Origin: Tabrizicola sp.
GTDB taxonomy: Bacteria; Pseudomonadota; Alphaproteobacteria; Rhodobacterales; Rhodobacteraceae
Assembly: GCF_022842145.1 (NCBI RefSeq)
Contig: NZ_JALHQD010000008.1
Location: 1-64,000, forward strand
DNA length: 64,000 bases
Reading direction: 5' to 3'
Shown here: piece by piece, positions 26,721-34,697 of the stretch
Position numbering within the stretch: position 1 is the stretch's first letter
Layout of the letters: each line of letters opens with the position of its first letter
Made by a program: the position numbers and the translations under genes
The notes under the pieces: model-generated
The model's database searches: none
The model's input: the letters and a program-made list of their open reading frames with translations, nothing else
What the model was told of the DNA's origin: nothing

Positions 26721-27692
26721 TTACCAGCGGAGTACCACCGAGCCCCAGGCCAGGCCGCCGCCGATCGCCTCGGTCACCACAAGATCGCCGGTCTTGATCT
26801 GGCCGCGGGCCTTGCCGACGGACAATGCCAGCGGAATCGAGGCGGCGGAGGTGTTGCCGTGGTCCTGCACGGTGACGACGACCCGTTCCATCGGGACCTG
26901 CATGCGTTTCGCAGTGCCTTCGATGATGCGGATATTGGCCTGGTGGGGCACGATCCAGTCGACGTCTTCGGGTGTGAGGCCGGCCTTGTCCAGCGCGGTG
27001 TGCGCAGTTTCGGCAAGCTTTTCAATGGCATGGCGGAAGACTTCCTTGCCTTCCATCACCAGGTGACCCGTGGTCCCGGTCGAGGTGCCGCCGTCGACGT
27101 AAAGGATGTCCTTGTAGCGCCCGTCCGAGTTGAGGTCGGTCGCGAGAATGCCGCGGTCGGCCGTGGTGCCGGTGCCTTCGGTCGCTTCCAGCACCAGCGC
27201 ACCAGCCCCGTCGCCAAAAAGGACGCAGGTGCCGCGGTCCTTCCAGTTCATCAGGCGGCTGAAGGTCTCGGCCCCGATGACGAGGACGCGGGTGGCCTGT
27301 CCGGAGAGGATCAGGGCGTTCGCGTTGGCCAGCGCGTAGACGAATCCTGCGCAGACCGCCTGGACGTCGAAGGCGTAACCCCGGGTCATGCCGAGTGCGT
27401 GCTGCACCATCGTGGCGACCGAAGGGAAAGTCAGGTCGGGGGTGGAGGTGGCGACGATGATCGTGTCGATCTGGTCGGCCTGAAGGCCCGCGTCGGCCAG
27501 CGCGGCTGTGGCGGCGCGCGTGGCCAGGTCGCTGGTCAGCTGGCCCTCGGCCGCGAAGTGGCGGCGTTCGATCCCCGAGCGGGAGCGGATCCATTCATCG
27601 GACGTCTCGACGATGGCCTCGAATTCAGAGTTCGGGACGACACGGTCGGGCAGGTAGTGCCCGACGCCCCTGACTGTGGCGCGTATCGTCAT
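26721..27692 (-). CDS. fabH: Beta-ketoacyl-ACP synthase III
   Basis: Starts fatty-acid synthesis by condensing acetyl-CoA with malonyl-ACP. The 323-residue protein has the catalytic Cys114 (VQAVCAGFVYAL), the His in WIVPHQANIRII and the Asn in DHGNTSAASIPLAL. Its ATG overlaps the plsX stop (ATGA), so the two are coupled, as in the standard rpmF-plsX-fabH order. Confidence 0.97.
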   Translation of the reverse strand: MTIRATVRGVGHYLPDRVVPNSEFEAIVETSDEWIRSRSGIERRHFAAEGQLTSDLATRAATAALADAGLQADQIDTIIVATSTPDLTFPSVATMVQHALGMTRGYAFDVQAVCAGFVYALANANALILSGQATRVLVIGAETFSRLMNWKDRGTCVLFGDGAGALVLEATEGTGTTADRGILATDLNSDGRYKDILYVDGGTSTGTTGHLVMEGKEVFRHAIEKLAETAHTALDKAGLTPEDVDWIVPHQANIRIIEGTAKRMQVPMERVVVTVQDHGNTSAASIPLALSVGKARGQIKTGDLVVTEAIGGGLAWGSVVLRW

Positions 27693-28825
27693 TCGGAAGG
27701 ATTGCCTCCGGTCCCTGGGCCCGCGTCTTGACGGTCGGCCCCCATTTGCGCGGCATCCTGCCCCGCGGCTTCGGCGGATGCAACCCGCGCTGCGAGGCGT
27801 TCCAGAAAACCGCCCTGCGCCAGTTGGTAGGCCAGGCCGATGGCGGCCGCGACTCCGGTGGCATCGGCCGAGCCATGCGACTTGACCACGGTGCCGTTGA
27901 GGCCAAGGAACACCCCGCCGTTCACCCGGCGCGGGTCGATGCGCATCTGCAGCCGTTTCAGCGCGCCCCGGGCCAGGAGCGCCCCCAGCTTGGCAAGCAG
28001 GGTCGAGGTCAGGGTCTGCTTCAGAAGATCGCCCACCAGCCGGGCCGTGCCCTCGATTGCCTTCAGGGCCACGTTACCGGTAAATCCGTCGGTGACGATC
28101 ACGTCGACGCGGTCGGACAGGATGTCGGTACCTTCGACAAAGCCGACGTAATCGAAGCTGCCGGCTTCGGCGCTGCGCCCCATCAGGGCGTGGGCCTCGT
28201 GCAGCTCGGCGCGGCCTTTGTGTTCCTCGGTCCCGACGTTCAGGAGCCCGACGCGGGGCCGCGAAATGGCAAGGCCGTTGCGGGCATAAGAGGAGCCCAT
28301 GAAGGCATATTGCAAGAGGTCGGCCGGATCGGCCTTCACGTCGGCGCCCATGTCCAGCATGACGTTCATCTTGCCGGGCGTGGGGGTCGGGAAGAGGCTG
28401 GCGATGGCGGGACGGTTCAACCCGGGCAGCTTGCGCAGCCGCAGCATCGACACCGCCATCAGCGCGCCGGTATTGCCGCAGGACACGGCGGCCGCGGCTT
28501 CGCCGTCCTTCACCGCGTCGATGGTCGAGAACATCGAGGTGCCCTGGCCGTGGCGCATCACCTGGGCGGGCTTGTCTTCCATCTTCACCACACGCTCGGC
28601 ATGGCGCAGGGTGATGCGGGAGGCGACGTCCGGATGTCGTGCCAGCAATGGGCGCAACGCGGATTCGTCACCGTGCAGGATCGCGTCCATCCGGGGATGC
28701 TGGATCAGCGAATCGACAAGACCGGCAACGACTGCTGCCGGCCCGCGGTCGCCACCCATCGCATCAACGGAAATGACTACGCGCGCATTCACCGGGGCAG
28801 GTGCAGACTCGGGTCCGAGTGCCAT
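27689..28825 (-). CDS. plsX: Phosphate acyltransferase PlsX
   Basis: Converts acyl-ACP to acyl-phosphate, the donor for the PlsY step of phospholipid synthesis. The 378-residue protein begins its domain with VVISVDAMGGDRGPAAVVAG and has the further blocks SCGNTGALMAVSMLRLRKLP and DVIVTDGFTGNVALKAIEGT. The ATG at 28825 lacks a strong ribosome-binding site; a GTG 12 codons in is an alternative start. The C-terminal tail after residue 345 is disordered. Confidence 0.95.
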   Translation of the reverse strand: MALGPESAPAPVNARVVISVDAMGGDRGPAAVVAGLVDSLIQHPRMDAILHGDESALRPLLARHPDVASRITLRHAERVVKMEDKPAQVMRHGQGTSMFSTIDAVKDGEAAAAVSCGNTGALMAVSMLRLRKLPGLNRPAIASLFPTPTPGKMNVMLDMGADVKADPADLLQYAFMGSSYARNGLAISRPRVGLLNVGTEEHKGRAELHEAHALMGRSAEAGSFDYVGFVEGTDILSDRVDVIVTDGFTGNVALKAIEGTARLVGDLLKQTLTSTLLAKLGALLARGALKRLQMRIDPRRVNGGVFLGLNGTVVKSHGSADATGVAAAIGLAYQLAQGGFLERLAARVASAEAAGQDAAQMGADRQDAGPGTGGNPSE

Positions 28826-28849
28826 CGGGACGCGCGTGGGAAGCGCGGC

Positions 28850-29056
28850 TTACGCCGCGTCCTCGTCGATATCCACTTCACGGGCCATCGAGACGACTTC
28901 ACGCGAATCGTAGTGGCCGCAAGCGCTGCACACGTGGTGCGGACGCTTCAGCTCGCCACAGTTCGGGCAATCGTTCGGGTTCGCGGCAACCAGCGCGTCG
29001 TGTGCGCGGCGCATGTTGCGCTTGGATTTCGTGGTGCGGTTCTGCGGGACAGCCAT
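28850..29056 (-). CDS. rpmF: Ribosomal protein L32
   Basis: The 68-residue large-subunit protein begins [20 protein letters not shown] and has the zinc-ribbon cysteines CPNC and CSAC. It heads the fatty-acid/phospholipid operon, which ties ribosome and membrane synthesis together. A promoter at 29171-29198 leaves a leader of about 110 nt. Confidence 0.97.
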   Translation of the reverse strand: MAVPQNRTTKSKRNMRRAHDALVAANPNDCPNCGELKRPHHVCSACGHYDSREVVSMAREVDIDEDAA

Positions 29057-29170
29057 GTCTCAACCTTTGGGCAGTGGGGACATGCCCCGATTTCCTTTGC
29101 GATTCAGCACCTTCCCGCAACATAAGGCAATACGGGACGGATGCTGCTTCACAGCTTGAATGAGGCGCGG

Positions 29171-29198
29171 AACATACTCGGATTCCGGGGCGGCGCAA
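29171..29198 (-). promoter_or_regulatory. Promoter of the rpmF-plsX-fabH operon
   Basis: Minus-strand TTGCGC (29198-29193), 16-base spacer CGCCCCGGAATCCGAG, TATGTT (29176-29171). It has the same architecture and much of the same spacer as the tRNA-Pro promoter. Confidence 0.7.
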
Positions 29199-29237
29199 GC
29201 CCCTTTTCGCGGACGCAGCAGGAGGTCTGGGTGGGCA

Positions 29238-29813
29238 TCACGCCTCCCCCTCCGGCCCAGAATTTCCCTTGGCTTTCAACTGTTCCGCCAGACCCTGCAG
29301 GGCCGAGAACGGCTTGACGTCGTCGTCGGACAGCGGGGTGACATCCTCGCCTGCATGAAGCGCCTGGGCGAACTCTACCCCCGGGGCGCGGGGATACAGC
29401 GGCAGGGCCAGCGCAAGGGCCTCGGCGGCGATCGCAGGCAGGTCGATCATCTCGGGCATGGCCTCGACCGTGTCGTCTTCGGGCATCTCGGCTTCGTCGC
29501 CCTCGGGCGTCTTGAAGTCCGCGACATAGCGCCGACGGACGGTTTCATCGATTCTGGATGGAACCGGCACAAGGCTTACGCTGCAGGGCTGATCGGCGCG
29601 GGCGGTCAAGCGGGCCTCCAGCACCAGTTCGTCCCGACCCGAGGGTCGGATCTCTCCGGTCAACTCCAGTGCCGGCAGGGCCAGCAGGCCCAGTTCCTCG
29701 GCCAAGGCCTTCCGCTCCTCGGCCTCGGGGCGGTAGCTGAACCGGGTGGGCTTGCGCGGGCTGAGACCGCCGGTGCGGAACCGTGTGGGGCGGGGTTGGG
29801 CTGCTTCGGTCAT
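29238..29813 (-). CDS. DUF177 (YceD) family protein
   Basis: A 191-residue YceD/DUF177 protein, usually found beside rpmF and linked with rRNA (23S) metabolism. The visible family block is LPALELTGEIRPSGRDELVL followed by EARLTARADQPCSVSLVPV; acidic residues dominate the second half (TPEGDEAEMPEDDTVEAMPE). Start set to the ATG at 29813 (MTEAAQPRPTRF); the longer frame to 30041 runs antisense to bamE. It lies upstream of the rpmF promoter and so is probably a separate unit. Confidence 0.85.
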   Translation of the reverse strand: MTEAAQPRPTRFRTGGLSPRKPTRFSYRPEAEERKALAEELGLLALPALELTGEIRPSGRDELVLEARLTARADQPCSVSLVPVPSRIDETVRRRYVADFKTPEGDEAEMPEDDTVEAMPEMIDLPAIAAEALALALPLYPRAPGVEFAQALHAGEDVTPLSDDDVKPFSALQGLAEQLKAKGNSGPEGEA

Positions 29814-29956
29814 GGTCGGGACTTTCGCGGGGCCGTCCCCGAGGGGTCCGGCGTTCCATTCTTGAACAAGGGGCTCATAGTCTGTTATCCGGAATGCCAA
29901 GGGTTTTGAAGAACCCGTATCGGCAGAGAGCGTTCCAGCGGGGCATGAGGGCAGGC

Positions 29957-30445
29957 ATGGCAGATTTCCGGATGGCGCGGTCGGTCCTTTCGACAAGTCG
30001 GGCTGCGCGCAAGGGCTGGCTGATGCTGGCCCTGGTGGCATCGGTGGCGGCCTGCTCGCCGGTCATCCGAAATCATGGCTATGTGCCGACCGAGCAGGAA
30101 CTGGCACTTGTCGAGATCGGCACCGACACGCGCGAAACCGTCGGGGAGAAGATCGGCCGTCCGACGACGTCCGGCCTTCTGAACGACGTCGGCTGGTTCT
30201 ACGTGCAAAGCCAGTATCGCCATTTCGGCCCGCGCGCCCCGCAGGAGATCCAGCGACAAGTGCTGGCGGTGACCTTCAACGAGGCCGGAACTGTCGAGAA
30301 CATCGCCAGCTACGGCCTGGACGACGGCAAGGTCGTCCAGATCTCGCGACGGGTGACCGAGCCGAACGTCAAGGGCCTTTCGTTCATCCAGCAGCTTCTG
30401 GGCAGCTTCGGTCGGCTTCAGGCGGGCGATCTTCTGGGCGAGTGA
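29957..30445 (+). CDS. bamE: Outer-membrane assembly lipoprotein BamE
   Basis: Lipoprotein of the BAM beta-barrel assembly complex. The 162-residue protein has a lipoprotein signal (MLALVASVAACSP, lipobox Cys about residue 35) and the SmpA/OmlA fold: HGYVPTEQELALVEIGTDTR, then ETVGEKIGRPTTSGLLNDVG and WFYVQSQYRHFG. Starts at 29957 or 29972 are both possible; 29957 has GAGGGCAGGC before it. It is divergent from DUF177. Confidence 0.9.
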   Translation: MADFRMARSVLSTSRAARKGWLMLALVASVAACSPVIRNHGYVPTEQELALVEIGTDTRETVGEKIGRPTTSGLLNDVGWFYVQSQYRHFGPRAPQEIQRQVLAVTFNEAGTVENIASYGLDDGKVVQISRRVTEPNVKGLSFIQQLLGSFGRLQAGDLLGE

Positions 30446-30448
30446 CGT

Positions 30449-30841
30449 CTAGTCTTCCGGCTCGAAGGTCAGCGCGACGCCGTTGATGCAATAGCGCAGG
30501 CCGGTGGGGGCCGGGCCGTCGGGAAAGACGTGACCAAGATGCGCTTCGCAGCGGTTGCAGTGCACCTCGGTCCGGCGCATGAACCAGCTGTTGTCGGACT
30601 TTTCGCCCACCATTTCGGGATCGAGCGGGGCATAGAAGCTGGGCCAGCCGGTGCCGCTGTCGAACTTGGTCTCTTGGTCGAAGAGCGGCGCGCCGCAGCA
30701 GATGCAGCGGAAGGTGCCGGGGTCCTTCGGGAAGTTGTCATGCGTGAAAGCGCGTTCGGTCGAGTGTTTGCGGGTCACCTTGAAGGCGAGTTCCGAAAGC
30801 TGGGCCTGCCACTCGGCATCTGACTTGACGATCTTGGACAT
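30449..30841 (-). CDS. msrB: Peptide-methionine (R)-S-oxide reductase
   Basis: Repairs methionine-R-sulfoxide. The 130-residue protein has zinc-binding CICC (Cys46/49) and CNRC (Cys95/98), the GTGWPSFYAP substrate loop and the catalytic Cys118 in GLRYCINGVAL. AAAGGAGACTTCC precedes the ATG at 30841. It is cytoplasmic, with no signal peptide. Convergent with bamE and divergent from the acyltransferase gene. Confidence 0.97.
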   Translation of the reverse strand: MSKIVKSDAEWQAQLSELAFKVTRKHSTERAFTHDNFPKDPGTFRCICCGAPLFDQETKFDSGTGWPSFYAPLDPEMVGEKSDNSWFMRRTEVHCNRCEAHLGHVFPDGPAPTGLRYCINGVALTFEPED

Positions 30842-30893
30842 GGAAGTCTCCTTTGGTGTTAATCTAGGGGCTGCAGCCGCGGGAGGAAAGGGC

Positions 30894-31619
30894 GTGGAGC
30901 CACTTCGGAGGGGCGGGCTGGTGGCGAGGCTGGCCGAGGGGCGAGCCGATATGGGCCGGGTCATGGCGCTGCGGCGGGCCGCGTTTCCGCGGCGGGCAGG
31001 CAGCGAGGAGGATGCGCAGGACGCGCTCTCGGCTCATGTGATGGTCGAAGGCGAGGCCGGTCTGCTGGGCTATTTCCGGGTCATGCTGTTCGGCTGGGGC
31101 GCGGGCCTGGCGCAGGGCTATGCCGCCCGGTTCTACGATGTGGGGCCGTTGTCGGGCTATGCGCGGCCCATCGCGGAGATGGGCCGGTTCTGCGTGGCGC
31201 CGGGGGGGGTGCATCCGGACGTGCTGCGCCTGGCCTGGGGGGCGATGACGCGGCTGGTGGACGAGGGGCAGGCGGGGCTTCTGGTGGGGTGCTCCAGCTT
31301 TCGCGGTGCCGGGTGGGAAGCGCACCGGGCGGGGCTTTCCTTGCTGGCGGCCGAGTTCGTGGGGCCGGCGGAGCATCTGCCGGGGCGGAGGGCTGCGGAG
31401 GTGGTGGACTATCCGGTGCTTGCCGGTCCCGTCACGGACCGCAGAGCCGCGCTGGCCGGGCTGCCGCCGCTGTTGCGGACCTATCTGGGGATGGGGGGCT
31501 GGGTCAGCGATCACGCCGTGGTGGACCGGGAACTGGACACGCTGCATGTCTTCACCTGCGTCGAGGTGGAGCGGATTCCGCCAGCCCGCGCGGCGAGCCT
31601 GCGGGCCGTGGCGGGGTAG
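30894..31619 (+). CDS. OlsB-like GNAT N-acyltransferase
   Basis: A 241-residue acyltransferase of the OlsB (ornithine N-acyltransferase) type, which uses 3-hydroxyacyl-ACP. The family core is visible: ARFYDVGPLSGYARPIAEMG, then RFCVAPGGVHPDVLRLAWGA, LVGCSSFRGAG, and the C-terminal LPPLLRTYLGMGGWVSDHAV with DRELDTLHVF. The GTG start at 30894 has GGGAGGA 6-7 bases upstream. No olsA-like gene is adjacent, so it may be a paralogue with another amino acceptor. Confidence 0.75.
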   Translation: MEPLRRGGLVARLAEGRADMGRVMALRRAAFPRRAGSEEDAQDALSAHVMVEGEAGLLGYFRVMLFGWGAGLAQGYAARFYDVGPLSGYARPIAEMGRFCVAPGGVHPDVLRLAWGAMTRLVDEGQAGLLVGCSSFRGAGWEAHRAGLSLLAAEFVGPAEHLPGRRAAEVVDYPVLAGPVTDRRAALAGLPPLLRTYLGMGGWVSDHAVVDRELDTLHVFTCVEVERIPPARAASLRAVAG

Positions 31620-31709
31620 CTGCCCCCGGAGGGCGGAACGTCGGACGTGCGCAACTTCAATGGATTGCAGGTGGTTGTTCATGTGGCGTCCAGCGCGCCT
31701 CGGCGGGCG

Positions 31710-32246
31710 TCAGCCGCCGCCGTTTGTCGCCTTCACCGCGTCGCCGATGGCATAGGCCTCGGCCTCGACCGCCTGATGGTCGCGGACATACCTTTGGGCA
31801 AAACCGACAAGACCCCAGCGGCGGAACTGCTCGATGTGCTTCACCTCATGCGCCCAGAGCGCGACGTTGTTTTCGGCGTCCGAGGGATGTGCGAAGATGA
31901 TGGTGTCGATGATGGCCACCGCAGTCGCGTCGCCGTAGCGCATCGAAAGGGACTGGAGCGTTGCGTCCTCGGTCACGCCGGTGCGGTATTCGATGCTGTC
32001 CAGAAGATCGGCGGGATACCAGGCAAGGAGGGACTGGCGGATATGCATTGGCATCGGGTGCGTGCCGGCGGCCCAGGCGGCGTCACGCGACTGGACGAGC
32101 GCGTTCACAAGCGCGGCCGCGGCGAGGTTCAGGCTGGCTTCCAGTGCAGCGCGCCCGGTCGCCTCCAACGGGTAGGGCAGGCCAGTCCCCTGCGCCAGCG
32201 CGGGCGTCGTGAGAAGGCAGAGGCTGGTGATCAGGCGGCGCAACAT
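31710..32246 (-). CDS. Secreted DUF4157-type protein with HExxH motif
   Basis: A 178-residue exported protein: signal peptide about residues 1-19 (ITSLCLLTTPALAQ) and a zinc-metalloprotease-like motif HEVKHIEQF at 133-141, with AENNVALWAHE before it. The eCIS-associated/DUF4157 family shares this motif. It may be a peptidase or only structurally related. No partner genes are apparent. Confidence 0.72.
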   Translation of the reverse strand: MLRRLITSLCLLTTPALAQGTGLPYPLEATGRAALEASLNLAAAALVNALVQSRDAAWAAGTHPMPMHIRQSLLAWYPADLLDSIEYRTGVTEDATLQSLSMRYGDATAVAIIDTIIFAHPSDAENNVALWAHEVKHIEQFRRWGLVGFAQRYVRDHQAVEAEAYAIGDAVKATNGGG

Positions 32247-32368
32247 GGGGGAAAGGTGCCAAGGGCGGGACGTCGGTGCAACGGGGGAAAGCCTAGGGTG
32301 CCGGAAAGGTGAGCCGGGGGCGGGCGGCTGGCATGAGGAGCGCGTGCCGCGCGAAGTCCCTTTGTCTC

Positions 32369-32397
32369 GCGATTTTGCGTGAAGGACGCAAAATCGC
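32369..32397. repeat. Perfect 12-bp inverted repeat
   Basis: GCGATTTTGCGT (32369-32380), loop GAAGG, ACGCAAAATCGC (32386-32397). It sits 5 bases before copy 2 of the intergenic repeat and may be part of the same mobile-like intergenic element. No T-run follows. Confidence 0.75.
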
Positions 32398-32401
32398 TCG
32401 G

Positions 32402-32425
32402 GGTGCCTCCGGCGGGGATATTTGG
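32402..32425. repeat. Intergenic repeat, copy 2
   Basis: Identical over 24 bases to 15455-15478 (starts GGTGCCTCCGGCGGGG, ends ATATTTGG) with similar flanks. Confidence 0.75.
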
Positions 32426-32456
32426 AAACAGGTGAATGGGTTGGGCGGGCTTCCTG

Positions 32457-32638
32457 TCAGGCCTCCTGGTAGTCAGGCGCGAACTTGATCAGGAGAAGTC
32501 CGCAGATCAGCAGCAAGACACCAAAGTAAAAGGAACATATGGATATCTGCTGCCACAACGACCGCGGGTCGGCACGGCCGTTTGCCCGGCCTAAGACTTG
32601 ATCCGATTGAGGTGGTCTTCGAAGTCCGCGTTGGACAT
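32457..32638 (-). pseudogene. Frameshifted small single-pass membrane protein gene
   Basis: From an ATG at 32638 the minus strand reads MSNADFEDHLNRIKS then stops (TAG at 32593-32591). In a shifted frame the same region continues GRANGRADPRSLWQQIS and a strongly hydrophobic helix (FYFGVLLLICGLLLIKFA) to a TGA at 32457. One inserted base near 32593 would join them into a protein of about 60 residues. The total length (182 = 60 x 3 + 2) fits a single frameshift. It could be a real mutation, a sequencing error or programmed; no slippery heptamer is evident. Confidence 0.5.
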
Positions 32639-32740
32639 ATGGCGCCCGATCCGTGCTCAGCGAAAGCCTGGCGGATCGGGCGGCGTCGTTTCAAGGATGA
32701 GGGGAGGGATCTCCGTTCATCCAGTTGGAGCGGTTTGTGC

Positions 32741-33721
32741 TTATGCCCGACCTTTGCGACCGCCACGACGGCCGGCGCTGGCCTGGCTTGCTGCAGCCGA
32801 GGCCTCGGCGAAGGTCATGCCGCCTTCGACGGCTTCCAGCACCTTGGCGAAGCGAATCCATTCGCCGCCGTTCGGGTCATGGTTCATCAGGAAGTTGGCG
32901 GCGCGGATCGCCTCCATTTCCTGCTGACGGACCGGGTTCATGATCGCGCTGGTCATGCCCGCGCCGATGGCCATCGGCAGGAAGGCGCCGTTGATGCCGT
33001 GGCGGTGGGGCAGGCCGAAGCTGATGTTGGACGCGCCGCAGGTGGTGTTCACGCCAAGCTCGTCGCGGAGGCGGCGGACGAGGGTGAAGACCTGCTGACC
33101 GGCAGACCCCATCGCACCGACCGGCATGACCAGCGGGTCGACCACGATGTCATGCGCGGGGATGCCGAAATCGGCGGCGCGTTCGACGATCTTCTTGGCG
33201 ACGGCAAAGCGGACGTCCGGGTCTTCGGAGATGCCGGTGTCGTCGTTCGAGATGGCAACGACGGGGACATTGTACTTCTTGACCAAGGGCAGGACGAGTT
33301 CGAGGCGGTGCTCCTCGCCGGTGACCGAGTTCAGGAGCGGGCGGCCTTCGCAGGCCATCAGGCCCGACTCAAGCGCGCCGGGAACCGACGAGTCGATGCA
33401 GAGCGGTACGTCGACGGTCTGCTGGATGATCTCGATCAGGGCCTTCATCAAGGGCGGCTCGACGAAGTTGTTGTCGGCGTAGCGCGGGTCGGTGGCCATC
33501 TTGTTGGTGAAGACGGCGCCCGAATTCACGTCAAGAACCGTGGCCCCGCAGGCGACCTGTTCGAGCGCGTCCCTGATGACGGTCTCGAAGTTGCCGGCTT
33601 CCAGTTCAGCCGCCAGCTTCTTGCGCCCGGTCGGGTTGATCCGTTCGCCGATCACGCAGAAGGGTTCGTCAAAGCCGATGATGACGGTTTTCGTTTTGGA
33701 TTCAATGACAGTACGGGTCAT
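32741..33721 (-). CDS. Methyltetrahydrofolate:corrinoid methyltransferase-domain protein
   Basis: A 326-residue pterin-binding TIM barrel related to the methyl-THF domain of cobalamin-dependent methionine synthase (MetH) and AcsE. Signatures are FCVIGERINPTGRKKLAAEL near the N-terminus, ATVLDVNSGAVFTNKMATDP, VPLCIDSS, LLNSVTGEEHRLEL and NTTCGASNISFGLPHRHGIN. As a stand-alone domain it would methylate a separate corrinoid protein. The last ~20 residues are basic. It follows the MetF-like gene with a 15-base gap, indicating one transcript. Confidence 0.85.
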   Translation of the reverse strand: MTRTVIESKTKTVIIGFDEPFCVIGERINPTGRKKLAAELEAGNFETVIRDALEQVACGATVLDVNSGAVFTNKMATDPRYADNNFVEPPLMKALIEIIQQTVDVPLCIDSSVPGALESGLMACEGRPLLNSVTGEEHRLELVLPLVKKYNVPVVAISNDDTGISEDPDVRFAVAKKIVERAADFGIPAHDIVVDPLVMPVGAMGSAGQQVFTLVRRLRDELGVNTTCGASNISFGLPHRHGINGAFLPMAIGAGMTSAIMNPVRQQEMEAIRAANFLMNHDPNGGEWIRFAKVLEAVEGGMTFAEASAAASQASAGRRGGRKGRA

Positions 33722-33736
33722 TCTTGAAGCTTTCTC

Positions 33737-34654
33737 TTACGCGGAGGCTGAGGCGGGAACGCCCGAGGCGCCGCCGTTTTCGGTGACCCACTGGGCATTG
33801 GTCTTGATGCCGCCGAGGGGGAAGAAGTGGACCTGTTCGATGCCGAAACCGGGGTTCGCGGCCTTGTGGGCGGCCAGGCCTTCCAGGATCTCGGTCGGCT
33901 CGTAGGGCAGAAGGAGTTTGGTCACATCCATCGCGCGCTTTTGCAGGACGCGGAGGCTGGGGCCGACACCGCAAGCGATGGCGAACTTGATCAAGGTCTG
34001 CAGCTTGGCGGGACCGGCGATGCCGATGTGGACGGGAAGCTTCACGCCCTCGGCCTGGAGGCGGTTGACCCAGTCGATGACGGGCTGGGCCTCGAAGCAG
34101 AACTGGGTGGCCATCGCCATCTGGGCGTCGGTGCGCTCCATGAAGGCGGACTTCCAGCGGGCGGCTTCCATGACCATGCGGTCCGAGCCATCGGGATCGA
34201 TGTCCTTGTTGCCCTCGGGGTGGCCGGCGACGTGGAGGCGCTTGAAGCCGGTGAAGGCCCCGGATTCCAGAAGCTGCATCGAGGTGGCGAAATCGCCGAC
34301 CGGCTGGGCGACGCCACCGGCGAGGAGGAGGCCCTGGCTGACGCCGACATCCTGGTAGGCCGCGACCCAGCTTTGCAGCGTGGCCTTGTCCTTGATGATG
34401 CGGGCGGGGAAGTGGGGCATGACGTCGAAGCCCTCGGCCCCGATGCGTTTTGCCGTGGCGACCATGTCCTCGATCGGCGTGCCGTCGATGTGGGCGATGT
34501 AGACGCGGGTGCCGGTCGGCAGCAGGTCACGGAAGCTTTCCACCTTTTCGGCGGTGCGCGGCATCACCTCGATCGAGTAGCCCTTGAGGAAGGGTTCCAG
34601 CGAGCCGGTCGCGGGGGCGGTGTCTTCCTTGCGGCGGAAATTGAACAGGGCCAT
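33737..34654 (-). CDS. Methylenetetrahydrofolate reductase (MetF-like)
   Basis: A 305-residue flavin-dependent TIM barrel likely making 5-methyl-THF. Core motifs include SIEVMPRTAEKVESFRDLLP, TRVYIAHIDGTPIEDMVATA, MPHFPARIIKDKATLQSWVA and GFKRLHVAGHPEGNKDIDP. It is divergent from E. coli MetF and belongs to the subgroup found with the stand-alone methyl-THF methyltransferase. The ATG at 34654 has AAGGAG about 8 bases upstream; a 13-codon extension is not needed. Confidence 0.8.
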   Translation of the reverse strand: MALFNFRRKEDTAPATGSLEPFLKGYSIEVMPRTAEKVESFRDLLPTGTRVYIAHIDGTPIEDMVATAKRIGAEGFDVMPHFPARIIKDKATLQSWVAAYQDVGVSQGLLLAGGVAQPVGDFATSMQLLESGAFTGFKRLHVAGHPEGNKDIDPDGSDRMVMEAARWKSAFMERTDAQMAMATQFCFEAQPVIDWVNRLQAEGVKLPVHIGIAGPAKLQTLIKFAIACGVGPSLRVLQKRAMDVTKLLLPYEPTEILEGLAAHKAANPGFGIEQVHFFPLGGIKTNAQWVTENGGASGVPASASA

Positions 34655-34697
34655 CACGGTCTCCTTGAGAGTGGAAGGCGGAGGGAGGGTCATGAAG

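Larger units (their letters stand above)
32247..32740. other. 494-base region: repeats and a broken small gene
   Basis: Between the DUF4157 gene and the methyltransferase gene there is no intact gene. It holds the 32369 inverted repeat, the 32402 repeat and the frameshifted membrane-protein gene; 32639-32740 shows nothing recognisable. Confidence 0.6.
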
